A stretch of 64,000 nucleotides of DNA from the NCBI GenBank assembly GCA_965119685.1, contig OZ221971.1, positions 1,550,001-1,614,000 on the forward strand, given 5' to 3'. Each line of letters opens with the position of its first letter. Position 1 is the first letter of the stretch. Made by a program: the position numbers and the translations under genes. This DNA comes from Merdibacter sp965119685. Lineage in GTDB: Bacteria; Bacillota_I; Bacilli_A; Erysipelotrichales; Erysipelotrichaceae. The notes under the pieces were generated by a model that made no database searches, had not been told where the DNA came from, and worked only from the letters and a program-made list of their open reading frames with translations. Shown here piece by piece: positions 43,812 through 51,782 of this stretch.

Positions 43812-44099
43812 ATGGAACAGTGGTTTGAGAATCCTTACATTCAGCTTGCCATCCAGCTGCAGCTGAGCAGACTACAGCGTGAACAGCTGGCTTCTCTGAC
43901 ATATCAACATCTGGAGGATACACTGCGGGGCTATATTTGGAAGCGAAAGCAGCCGCAGGACTTGCAGGAGGCAGTCGGCGACATTCTGAAGCTGAGCGTG
44001 GGGGAGATCGTCGCCTATCTGACGAAGCAGGTCGTCATCATGGGGAAGTCTGCTGACATCGATGAGGTGTATCGTAAAATTGGAGGAAGGAAGCAATGA
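43812..44099 (+). CDS. ComN-like post-transcriptional regulator
   Basis: A 95 aa helical protein. The YIWKRKQPQDLQEAVGDILKL segment followed by SVGEIVAYLTKQ matches my memory of the ComN (YrzD) family, which in Bacillus controls comE mRNA and localises to the division site and poles. It precedes secDF exactly as comN does there, and overlaps secDF by 4 bases (ATGA). Sequence similarity is modest and the call leans on synteny. GGGGAGGGGGA precedes the ATG. Confidence 0.65.
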   Translation: MEQWFENPYIQLAIQLQLSRLQREQLASLTYQHLEDTLRGYIWKRKQPQDLQEAVGDILKLSVGEIVAYLTKQVVIMGKSADIDEVYRKIGGRKQ

Positions 44100-46378
44100 A
44101 GAAAACAAGATTGGCCGCCTTTGGCATCATCGTGGCAACCATCATCGCCGTGATCGTCACGTTTGCCTCAGACATCCGTAACAGCATGACGCTGGGACTG
44201 GACTTGCAGGGCGGATTTGAAATTCTCTATCAGGTAACGCCGTTAGAGGGGCAGGAGATGCCGGATATGGAGGCGGTGGTGTCGTCGGTGCGCCGCCGTG
44301 TCGATGTGTTAGGAGTGAGCGAGCCGGAGATCACCGTGGAAGGGAGCGACCGCATCCGCGTGTCATTAGCCGGTGTGGACAGTCCCGATCAGGCGCGCCG
44401 CATCATTTCCTCGACGGCGAATCTGACCTTTCGCGATGTGAACGACAATCTGCTGATGGACGCCAGCGTTTTAAAAGAGGGCGGCGCATCCATAGGGCAG
44501 GATCAGTATGGCAACTATGTCGTCAATCTCAGTCTCAAGGACTCCGATACCTTTTATGAGGTAACCAGCCAGATTGCACAAAAGAGCAGCGGACAAAATC
44601 TCATCGTCGCCTGGCTGGATTATGAGGAAGGGCAGTCTTACGCGGCTGAATCGCGCAAAGAGGAGCCGGCGTATATCTCGGCGGCCAGCGTGTCGCAGGG
44701 AATCAGCGGCAACAGCGCGCAGATCAGCGGCAATTTCACCTTGGAGAGCGCTACGGAATTAAAAGATCTCATCAATTCCGGTTCTCTGCCGGTACAGCTG
44801 AGCGAGCAGTATTCCGATGTCGTATCGGCCGATTATGGCATCGATGCCTTTTCGACGACGATGTTTGCCGGAGCGCTTGGCGTCGCGGCCATCATGCTGT
44901 TTATGATCGCTGTCTATCGTCTGCCGGGGGTCATCTCCGCCATTACGTTAGCCGTTTACATCTTCGTCGTATTCTTGCTTTACAATGCGATGGGCGCCGT
45001 ATTCACCCTTTCGGGCATCGCGGCTTTAGTGCTGGGTGTCGGCATGGCGGTGGACTCCAACATTTTGACCTTTGAACGTATTAAGGATGCGATGTATCAC
45101 GGGCGCAGTGTCAAGATCGCTTTCCAGGAGGGTTCCAAGGAATCTTTCCGTACGATTTTGGACGCACAGCTGACGACGCTGATCTCGGCGGTGATTCTCT
45201 ATCTGTTAGGAAGCGGCAGCATTAAGGGCTTTGCGACGATGCTCATCGTCTCGACGCTGACGACGCTGTTTCTGATCGTGTTTGTCGCCCGCTTCCTGCT
45301 GGGATTGTTGGTAAAGAGCGGCTGTCTTGATGGCCGTTATGCCTGCTTTGGCGTGCGCAAGAGCGATGTGCCCGATGTTTCCAAGGGAGAGGAACGCCGA
45401 AAGCTCTCCGTCTTTGCTCATTTTGACTTTGTCGCTAAGGCGAAGTATTTCATCATCACCTCCTGCGCGATTCTCGTCATCGCTTTGGGATGTATGACGT
45501 ACCATGGCATCAACGGGGAGGGAATCATGAATTTCGGCATTGATTTCTCCAGCGGTACAAGCCTGATCGTGCAAAGTGATCAGACGATTGATTCCGATGC
45601 GCTGAGCGCGCAGTTATCCCAGCTTGGGGTGGAGGCGGACAGCATCCGTTTAGGCGGCAGCGATAACACCAACGCCAACGTCTATATCAAAGAAGCGATC
45701 GACAGCGAAACCCTCAGCAGTGTCAAGGCGGCATTGCAGGATACCTACGGACATGAGGTCAACGATAATATCGTCACTCCAATCATCGGCCGGGAGCTGG
45801 TGCGCAACGCCATTCTCATCTCCCTGCTGGCATGGGTGGGAATCCTGATTTACATCTCGCTGCGCTTTAAATGGGATTATGCGTTTTCCGGCATCGTGGC
45901 TTTGGTGCATGACGTCCTCATCATCTTAGCGTTCTGTGCGATTTTCAGATTGGAGATCAATACGGAGATCGTAGCGGTGCTGCTGACGATCATCGGCTAT
46001 TCGATTAACAACTCGATCGTCGTCTTCGACCGCATCCGTGAAAACGTCCGCAAGACACATCGCCGTTTGGAAAAAGAGGAGTATCACGCGCTGGTCAACG
46101 AAGCGCTCGCTTCTACCTGTACGCGTTCTGTCTTCTCGACGCTCACGACGATGCTGCCGGTGATCGCACTGCTGGCGTTTGGCAGTGACAGCATTTCCGT
46201 CTTTAATCTGACGCTGCTCATCGGTTTGATCGCCGGCGCCGGATCTTCCTTGTTCATCGCGGCTCAGGTATGGTATCAGCTGCGGCTGCACAAAAAACCG
46301 AAGAAGGCAAAAAAACGCAAGCCTTCCAAGGGGAAGAAAGAGCTGGATGAGGTTGTCATTCCGGGCATCAATGACTAA
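44096..46378 (+). CDS. secDF: Protein translocase subunit SecDF (fused)
   Basis: A 760 aa fusion of SecD and SecF, the proton-driven accessory of the Sec channel that completes export on the outer face. The SecD half has GLDLQGGFEILYQV, the P1 external domain, and then six helices with GVGMAVDSNILTFERIKD. The SecF half starts around residue 445 (NFGIDFSSGTSLIV) and ends with TIIGYSINNSIVVFDRIREN. The fused form is usual in Firmicutes. The giant surface proteins at the end of this window would be among its export clients. Confidence 0.96.
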   Translation: MKKTRLAAFGIIVATIIAVIVTFASDIRNSMTLGLDLQGGFEILYQVTPLEGQEMPDMEAVVSSVRRRVDVLGVSEPEITVEGSDRIRVSLAGVDSPDQARRIISSTANLTFRDVNDNLLMDASVLKEGGASIGQDQYGNYVVNLSLKDSDTFYEVTSQIAQKSSGQNLIVAWLDYEEGQSYAAESRKEEPAYISAASVSQGISGNSAQISGNFTLESATELKDLINSGSLPVQLSEQYSDVVSADYGIDAFSTTMFAGALGVAAIMLFMIAVYRLPGVISAITLAVYIFVVFLLYNAMGAVFTLSGIAALVLGVGMAVDSNILTFERIKDAMYHGRSVKIAFQEGSKESFRTILDAQLTTLISAVILYLLGSGSIKGFATMLIVSTLTTLFLIVFVARFLLGLLVKSGCLDGRYACFGVRKSDVPDVSKGEERRKLSVFAHFDFVAKAKYFIITSCAILVIALGCMTYHGINGEGIMNFGIDFSSGTSLIVQSDQTIDSDALSAQLSQLGVEADSIRLGGSDNTNANVYIKEAIDSETLSSVKAALQDTYGHEVNDNIVTPIIGRELVRNAILISLLAWVGILIYISLRFKWDYAFSGIVALVHDVLIILAFCAIFRLEINTEIVAVLLTIIGYSINNSIVVFDRIRENVRKTHRRLEKEEYHALVNEALASTCTRSVFSTLTTMLPVIALLAFGSDSISVFNLTLLIGLIAGAGSSLFIAAQVWYQLRLHKKPKKAKKRKPSKGKKELDEVVIPGIND

Positions 46379-46382
46379 GTGA

Positions 46383-46413
46383 GAAAACCGCACGGGAGGT
46401 CTGTGCGGTTTTG
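46383..46413 (+). terminator. Rho-independent terminator of secDF
   Basis: AAAACCGCAC (46384-46393) pairs perfectly with GTGCGGTTTT (46403-46412), directly after the secDF stop. Confidence 0.92.
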
Positions 46414-46577
46414 CCGTTTCGTTGACTGTCGGCGAAAGTGTGTCCGGCGGTTGACGGCGCATACAATCGCATTTGTGAGCATACGGCTTGATCGCATGTG
46501 TCCATGGCGTTTAGCTTGCCTTGGGAAAGCGCAGGCGATGGATGGCAGAGATGCAAGTGACAGGAAAATATGCCTGA

Positions 46578-46598
46578 TGGGCGAGAAAGCCCTTTTTT
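46578..46598 (+). terminator. Short possible terminator upstream of recJ
   Basis: GGGC (46579-46582) and GCCC pair around a GAGAAA loop and are followed by six T. The stem is short, so this is a weak call. The rest of 46414-46700 shows no gene. Confidence 0.4.
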
Positions 46599-46706
46599 GA
46601 AAAAACTGTTTGGGATTTCAGCTTGATGAAATGATCGAACAGATAAGGAAGAAATCTGGTTTTGCAGGGTGAGGATGAATCAAGCACAGGGAAAGAAGGG
46701 AACGCT

Positions 46707-48314
46707 ATGAGAGTAGTGAGCATTGATCAAAAACGGGAAGAGGAGCTGGCGGAACGCTTTGGGCTGTCGCCTTTATGCGCGCGGGTATGCGCCTGCAAAG
46801 GGAAAAGCGATGCACAGGTGGCGGCGCTGATCGCTTCGCCCGCATTGTCAGATCCCTTTGCGGCAAAAGGGATGACGGCGTTTGTCTCGCGCTTGAAGCA
46901 GGCGCTAGAGGCCAAAGAAAAGGTGCTGGTCTGCGGTGACTATGATGCGGATGGCATCTGTGCGACGGCAATCATGGTAGACGCCTTGCGCCGCTATGGG
47001 CTGACGGTCGGCTTTTATATCCCTGATCGGATCAAAGAGGGGTATGGCTTGAACGTTAGGATTGTAGAAATGGCGAAACAGCGCGGCTATACGCTGTTAG
47101 TGACCGTGGATAACGGCGTGCGTGCGTTTGCGGCGCTGGCGCGGGCGCGGCAGCTGGGAATTACGGTGCTGGTGAGCGATCATCATGTGATGGAAGAAGC
47201 GGCGTTGGATTGCTTTGCCCTGCTGCATCCGCATACGATGGGAGAAGCCTTTGAAACGCTGAGCGGCGCCGGAGTGGCGCTGGAGCTTAGCCGGGCGCTT
47301 GGCTGTGAAAATGATCGGCAGATCGTCTATGCCGGAATTGCGGCCATCGGCGATGTGATGGAGATGCGCGGGGAGACGCGGGCGATCGTCAAGCTGTGTA
47401 TTGCACTGCTCTCCAAGCAGAAAGTGCGCAGCATTCAGCTGTTGGCAAACGATTCCTCACCATGGGATGAGAGCAAGATCGCCTTTCAGATCGTTCCCAA
47501 GCTGAACGTGACGGGCAGGTTAGCCGATCGCTGCAACGTCAACAACACCGTGCGCTATCTGTTATCTGATAATGGCAGCGACCTGCTCAATGTCAGCAAG
47601 CAGATCACCACCCTAAACGAGATGCGCAAGGCGATGAGCGCCCAGATGGTAGAGAGGGCCAAAGAGAGGCTTTCCTTGCACAGCTCGTTTCTCATCGTCA
47701 GTGATCCCAGCTTTCATGAGGGGATCGTCGGCTTAGTCGCCGGCAAGCTGTGCGAGATGTATGCGCGTCCCTGCATGGTGCTCGCATGGAAGGGCGATTT
47801 GCTGAGAGGCTCGATCCGCTCCGTTGAAGGTGTCGACCTCAGTCATTTTTTCGACGATCTCTCCTGTTTAAAGGAGTATGGCGGACATGCGCAGGCAGCC
47901 GGCATTGCGTTTGACCGTAGCGATTTAGCAAAGGTGGAGCGCTATGTGGAGACGCGCATGCAATCACTGCTGCCCTTAGCTTCACCTAAGATCGATTATA
48001 TCCCGCTCTTGAAAGAGCTTGCCACGGTGGAACAGGTGGCCTCCTTGCAGCAGCTGCGTCCTTTTGGCAACGGCTTTGAAGAGCCCCTGTTCGCATTAAA
48101 GGATCTCACCATCGTCGATACTCGCACGCTGGGAGGAGAACAGCACATGAAATGGGTGGAGGAAAGCGGTATGGAGCTGCTTTACTTTTATGCCAAAGAG
48201 CGCATGGCGGATTTCAAAGAGGGCGGATTTTGTCAGTTTGGCGGTACGCTGAGCATCAACCAATTCCGTCATCAGCGCAAGGTCAATATGATCCTGCGGG
48301 AGATTGAGCGCTGA
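46707..48314 (+). CDS. recJ: Single-stranded-DNA exonuclease RecJ
   Basis: A 535 aa DHH-family 5'-3' ssDNA exonuclease of mismatch, base excision and recombinational repair. The motifs are VLVCGDYDADGICATA, VTVDNGV, VSDHHVM (DHH), the AAIGDVMEM region and the DHHA1 GGHAQAAGIAF, followed by an OB domain. It is near the E. coli length and lacks the long C-terminal extension of Bacillus RecJ. ATG 46707 follows GAAGGG; the frame from 46662 has no support. Order secDF-recJ-apt-relA is conserved in Firmicutes. Confidence 0.94.
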   Translation: MRVVSIDQKREEELAERFGLSPLCARVCACKGKSDAQVAALIASPALSDPFAAKGMTAFVSRLKQALEAKEKVLVCGDYDADGICATAIMVDALRRYGLTVGFYIPDRIKEGYGLNVRIVEMAKQRGYTLLVTVDNGVRAFAALARARQLGITVLVSDHHVMEEAALDCFALLHPHTMGEAFETLSGAGVALELSRALGCENDRQIVYAGIAAIGDVMEMRGETRAIVKLCIALLSKQKVRSIQLLANDSSPWDESKIAFQIVPKLNVTGRLADRCNVNNTVRYLLSDNGSDLLNVSKQITTLNEMRKAMSAQMVERAKERLSLHSSFLIVSDPSFHEGIVGLVAGKLCEMYARPCMVLAWKGDLLRGSIRSVEGVDLSHFFDDLSCLKEYGGHAQAAGIAFDRSDLAKVERYVETRMQSLLPLASPKIDYIPLLKELATVEQVASLQQLRPFGNGFEEPLFALKDLTIVDTRTLGGEQHMKWVEESGMELLYFYAKERMADFKEGGFCQFGGTLSINQFRHQRKVNMILREIER

Positions 48315-48390
48315 ATGGGCGATATTCATGGAAAAGAGCGAGGAAAGTTGTGAGAATTACGCGCTTCTTCTGTCAAAAAAACGCAAAATC

Positions 48391-48399
48391 TGCTATAAT
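48391..48399 (+). promoter_or_regulatory. Extended -10 promoter of apt
   Basis: TGCTATAAT (48391-48399) is a consensus extended -10, 30 bases before the apt start, with GAGGGGGA as ribosome site between. Confidence 0.65.
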
Positions 48400-48428
48400 A
48401 GCTTGCGTATAACGAGGGGGAATGGATC

Positions 48429-48950
48429 ATGGAGCTCAAGAACTACATCGCCTCAATCGAGGGCTTTCCCAAGGAGGGAATCATCTTTCGCGATGTGACG
48501 CCGTTATTGGCGGATGCGAAAGCGTTTCGTCATGCGTGCGATGCGTTAGCCGCCTTTGCCAAACGCTTGCAGGCGGATGTCATCGTCGGTCCAGAATCGC
48601 GCGGGTTTATGTTCGGCACGGTAGTTGCCTATCAGCTGGGGATCGGCTTTGTGCCGGTGCGCAAGCCGGGCAAGCTGCCGCGCAAAACGCTGCAGTGCTC
48701 CTATGATCTGGAATATGGCTCCAATACGCTGGAGATGCACGTAGACAGCATTCAAGCGGGGCAGCGCGTCGTCATCATCGATGATCTGTTAGCTACCGGA
48801 GGAACCGCAGAAGCGAGCAAGAAGATGATCGAGCAGCTGGGCGGCAAAGCGGTGGGCTGTGCGTTCATCATCGAGCTGGAGGATCTGCATGGCAGGGATG
48901 TGCTTTCGGACATGGAGGTGCTTTCCTTACTGACATACGAAGGTGAGTAG
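48429..48950 (+). CDS. apt: Adenine phosphoribosyltransferase
   Basis: A 173 aa APRT that salvages adenine to AMP with PRPP. The N-terminal YIASIEGFPKEGIIFRDVTP, GPESRGFMFG, the RKPGKLPRKT flexible loop and the PRPP-binding VVIIDDLLATGGTA are all intact. The length is typical. The stop lies inside the left half of a terminator hairpin. Confidence 0.97.
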   Translation: MELKNYIASIEGFPKEGIIFRDVTPLLADAKAFRHACDALAAFAKRLQADVIVGPESRGFMFGTVVAYQLGIGFVPVRKPGKLPRKTLQCSYDLEYGSNTLEMHVDSIQAGQRVVIIDDLLATGGTAEASKKMIEQLGGKAVGCAFIIELEDLHGRDVLSDMEVLSLLTYEGE

Positions 48951-48963
48951 CGCTCACCTTTTT
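48940..48963 (+). terminator. Rho-independent terminator overlapping the apt stop
   Basis: AAGGTGAG (48940-48947) and CTCACCTT (48953-48960) form a perfect stem with the TAG stop codon in the loop, followed by TTT. It separates apt from relA, 38 bases downstream. Confidence 0.85.
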
Positions 48964-49000
48964 ATGCAATGGGATTATGATGGAAGAGAGGTGATGCACG

Positions 49001-51202
49001 ATGGTAAACAAGAAGTCCGTCGTATTTGAAGAAGTGCTGGAAGAGGTCAAAAAATATATTCACAAGCCGGAGAACATCGATCTGATCACCAGAGCGTATC
49101 TGTTTGCCAAAGAGCAGCACGAGGGGCAGTTTCGCAAAAGCGGCGAGCCTTACATCATCCATGCGGTGCAGGTCGGCTATACGTTAGCGCTGCTGCGTAC
49201 CGGCCCTAAGACGGTCGCAGCCGGCTTTCTCCACGATACGGTGGAGGACTGCGAGGTGGAGCGGGAGGACATCGCCGCACTGTTTGGCGAGGAGGTCGCT
49301 TCCTTGGTCGAGTCAGTGACGAAGATCGGCGCTTTGAAATTCAAGGATGAAAAGGAGTATCTCGCCAGCAATCACCGCAAAATCTTCATCGCCATGGCAA
49401 AGGACGTCCGCGTGATTTTGATCAAATTGGCCGATCGTCTCCACAACATGCGCACGCTGCAATACATGAGCGAGCCGAAACAGAAGAAGATCGCTTCGGA
49501 AACGCTGGAAGTCTATGCGCCGATTGCACACCGCTTAGGTATCAGCGAGATCAAAAACGAGCTGGAGGATCTCAGCTTTAAATACCTCAACCGCGAGCGC
49601 TACTTTGAAATCGCCAAGCTGGTGGAAAAGCGCGAATCCGAGCGTGACGCACAAGTACAGCACATGATCAGCGAGATCAGCGCCATGCTTGATGAACACC
49701 GCATTCCTTATCGGATCTTCGGCCGCAGCAAGCATCTTTACAGCATCTATAAGAAGATGATTACGAAGAACAAGCGCTTTGAAGAAATCTTGGATCTGCT
49801 GGCAATCCGCGTCATCACCGATACCGAGGTCAGCTGTTATGAGGTGCTGGGTTACATTCATGCCAAATACCGGCCGATTCCGGGCCGCTTTAAGGATTAT
49901 ATCGCCATGCCGAAGGTCAACATGTATCAGTCGCTGCATACGACGATCGTCGCCGGGGACGGAGACATCTTTGAGGTGCAGATCCGCACGGAGAAGATGG
50001 ATGAGATTGCCGAGCGAGGCGTTGCGGCACACTGGCGTTACAAGGAGACGCAGTATGGCGGACAGGAAGTGGAACAAAAGGAGATTGAGGAGCAGCTGCA
50101 CTGGTTCAAGGACTTCTCGCTGATGAGCGATGAGGAAAGCGATGATCCTTTGGAGTACATGAACGTCTTGCAGAGGGATATCTTTGAAGCAAACGTCTAT
50201 GTGCTGACGCCTAAGGGGCGAGTCATCGCTCTGCCCAATGGTGCGACGCCGATCGATTTTGCCTATCGGGTGCATACGGAAGTCGGCCATCATACCGTCG
50301 GAGCGACGATCAACGGTGCGATCGTCCCGCTCAATACGCCGCTGAAGACCGGTGATGTCGTCAGCATCCGCACCAGCAATCAGTCCGGCGGTCCCAGCGA
50401 AGACTGGCTGAAAATCGTCAAATCTCCGCATGCCCGCAACAAGATTCGCTCGTTTTTCCAAAAGCAGGAAAGTGAAAAGCGTTCCGCTTTAGTGCATAAA
50501 GGCGAGGGAATGCTGGAGGAGGAGCTGAAAAAACGCGGATTAGAGGAAAGTCTGCTCAACCATAAACGGCTGGAACAGATCGTCGGGTCGCTCTCTTTTA
50601 GCACGGTGGCGGACTTGATGGTTGCCATCGCCAATAAGCAGGTGTCCTTGCAGGCGGTGTTTGAGCGTCTGACGAAGCATAAGATCAGCGCTCCGATCGA
50701 TAATGAGGATCTGCTGAAAATGTTTAACCGCACTGAGAACAGAGCGCGCAAGAAATCCTCCTGCGGGATTCATGTGCCGGGGATCGATACGATGATGGTG
50801 CAGTTAGCCGCCTGCTGTTCCCCGGTGCCGGGCGATGAGATCGTCGGCTACATCACCAAGGGGGCGGGCGTGCGGGTGCATCGCAAAGACTGTCCCAATA
50901 TCGCCAATGAAAAACAGCGCCTCATCAATGTCGAGTGGGAGGATGGCCTGGAGGAAAAGAGCTACGATGTCGATCTGATTATCCATTCCAATGACCGCAG
51001 CTATTTGCTCAGCGATATCGTCACCGTTGTCTCACAGTGCAAAGCGCAGATGAACCATGTCGATTCCAAGGTCAATGATGACCGCATTACCGCAACGACG
51101 AAGATGACTGTCGGAGTGAGGGATGCAGCGCATCTGCGCATGCTGATCGCCAACCTGCGCAAAATCAACAGCGTCAACGACGTGGAGCGCGTCATTCATT
51201 AA
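49001..51202 (+). CDS. relA: Bifunctional (p)ppGpp synthetase/hydrolase Rel
   Basis: A 733 aa long RSH enzyme controlling the stringent response. The N-terminal hydrolase HD domain has GFLHDTVEDCEVE and KLADRLHNMRTL. The synthetase domain has YSIYKKM and GRFKDYIAMPKVNMYQSLHT. The TGS domain (VYVLTPKGRVIALPNG) and C-terminal zinc-finger and ACT domains follow. The intact HD box suggests both activities, as expected for the single Rel of Firmicutes. AGAGAGGTGATG precedes the ATG. It is the last gene before the giant surface-protein pair. Confidence 0.96.
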   Translation: MVNKKSVVFEEVLEEVKKYIHKPENIDLITRAYLFAKEQHEGQFRKSGEPYIIHAVQVGYTLALLRTGPKTVAAGFLHDTVEDCEVEREDIAALFGEEVASLVESVTKIGALKFKDEKEYLASNHRKIFIAMAKDVRVILIKLADRLHNMRTLQYMSEPKQKKIASETLEVYAPIAHRLGISEIKNELEDLSFKYLNRERYFEIAKLVEKRESERDAQVQHMISEISAMLDEHRIPYRIFGRSKHLYSIYKKMITKNKRFEEILDLLAIRVITDTEVSCYEVLGYIHAKYRPIPGRFKDYIAMPKVNMYQSLHTTIVAGDGDIFEVQIRTEKMDEIAERGVAAHWRYKETQYGGQEVEQKEIEEQLHWFKDFSLMSDEESDDPLEYMNVLQRDIFEANVYVLTPKGRVIALPNGATPIDFAYRVHTEVGHHTVGATINGAIVPLNTPLKTGDVVSIRTSNQSGGPSEDWLKIVKSPHARNKIRSFFQKQESEKRSALVHKGEGMLEEELKKRGLEESLLNHKRLEQIVGSLSFSTVADLMVAIANKQVSLQAVFERLTKHKISAPIDNEDLLKMFNRTENRARKKSSCGIHVPGIDTMMVQLAACCSPVPGDEIVGYITKGAGVRVHRKDCPNIANEKQRLINVEWEDGLEEKSYDVDLIIHSNDRSYLLSDIVTVVSQCKAQMNHVDSKVNDDRITATTKMTVGVRDAAHLRMLIANLRKINSVNDVERVIH

Positions 51203-51336
51203 CCAAGTGAAATTGCAGAGTATTCGCTTTGGACAGGCAGTGTCAAAGAGAACGCTCTGCTTTTTTATATAATGGGAAGTAATTTTTATAAATGCTTTTG
51301 TCTTTGTCCGCTGAAAAGGGGAGCTTTTCGTATTAT

Positions 51337-51399
51337 AAAACCAGATGAAATATTGTGATTTACAATCATGATAAATCAGCTGGTTTTCTTATTTTATGA
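51337..51399 (+). terminator. Possible terminator region downstream of relA
   Basis: AAAACCAG (51337-51344) pairs with CTGGTTTT (51380-51387), followed by CTTATTTT. The loop contains a second inverted repeat (ATTGT/ACAAT). A small hairpin, GAAAAG/CTTTTC at 51313-51328, lies just before. This is a plausible but long-looped terminator for relA, 135 bases after its stop. Confidence 0.5.
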
Positions 51400-51439
51400 C
51401 AATTTCGCTCCATCGCTTAACGCATGATTTGCACATCGG
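51391..51439. repeat. Direct repeat, copy A (upstream of giant surface protein 1)
   Basis: 41 bases (51391-51431) recur exactly at 51496-51536, and weaker similarity continues for about 35 more bases. The copy start is the ATTTTATGACAATTTCGC segment. In copy A it runs into two perfect hairpins, TTGCAC/GTGCAA and TTGATA/TATCAA. The repeat period is 105 bases. Confidence 0.85.
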
Positions 51440-51493
51440 TGCAACTTGATATAAATATCAAGGATATGCAGTGATCGCTGAAGAGGGGGTTTT

Positions 51494-51599
51494 CTATTTT
51501 ATGACAATTTCGCTCCATCGCTTAACGCATGATTTGTACATCGTTGAATTTTGATGTAAATAACGATGATCTGCAATTTTCTCAATTCTCATAAAATAG
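51494..51599. repeat. Direct repeat copy B, bounded by 16-base inverted repeats
   Basis: Copy B begins with CTATTTTATGACAATT (51494-51509) and the segment ends with AATTCTCATAAAATAG (51584-51599), its reverse complement with one mismatch. The 106-base unit could be a large hairpin, a miniature inverted-repeat element, or a protein-binding array upstream of the phase-variable promoter. No such element precedes the second surface protein gene. Confidence 0.7.
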
Positions 51600-51612
51600 C
51601 GCAAGATAGGGC

Positions 51613-51645
51613 TTGAAAAAACAGGGGGGGGGGGGGTGTTAAAAT
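51613..51645 (+). promoter_or_regulatory. Poly-G spacer promoter of giant surface protein 1 (G13)
   Basis: TTGAAA (51613-51618) serves as -35. The spacer is AAACA plus thirteen consecutive G (51624-51636) plus TGT, 21 bases in all. The -10 is TAAAAT (51640-51645) within an extended TGTTAAAAT. A 21-base spacer is too long for good sigma-A use; loss of about four G would give 17. The layout matches the second gene's promoter closely and is typical of slipped-strand phase variation. The leader 51646-51782 also contains a 17-codon open frame (51659-51712). Confidence 0.8.
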
Positions 51646-51782
51646 TGCCGTGTAGGGAATGTCGTCTCAACGCTGTGTACCTCCGGCGGGCGATGATGGG
51701 ACAGCAAAGTAAATAACCTTGATCATCAGGCGCACAGCGAGCGAGACACTTTCTTTTGAAGAAGGATTGGAGAGGATTGCAT

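Noticed and set aside
51624..51636. Poly-G tract as a simple assembly artefact
   Set aside because: The same arrangement with matching -35 and extended -10 boxes recurs at 57823-57833 with different length, so the tract is real, although the exact counts may be off by one or two.
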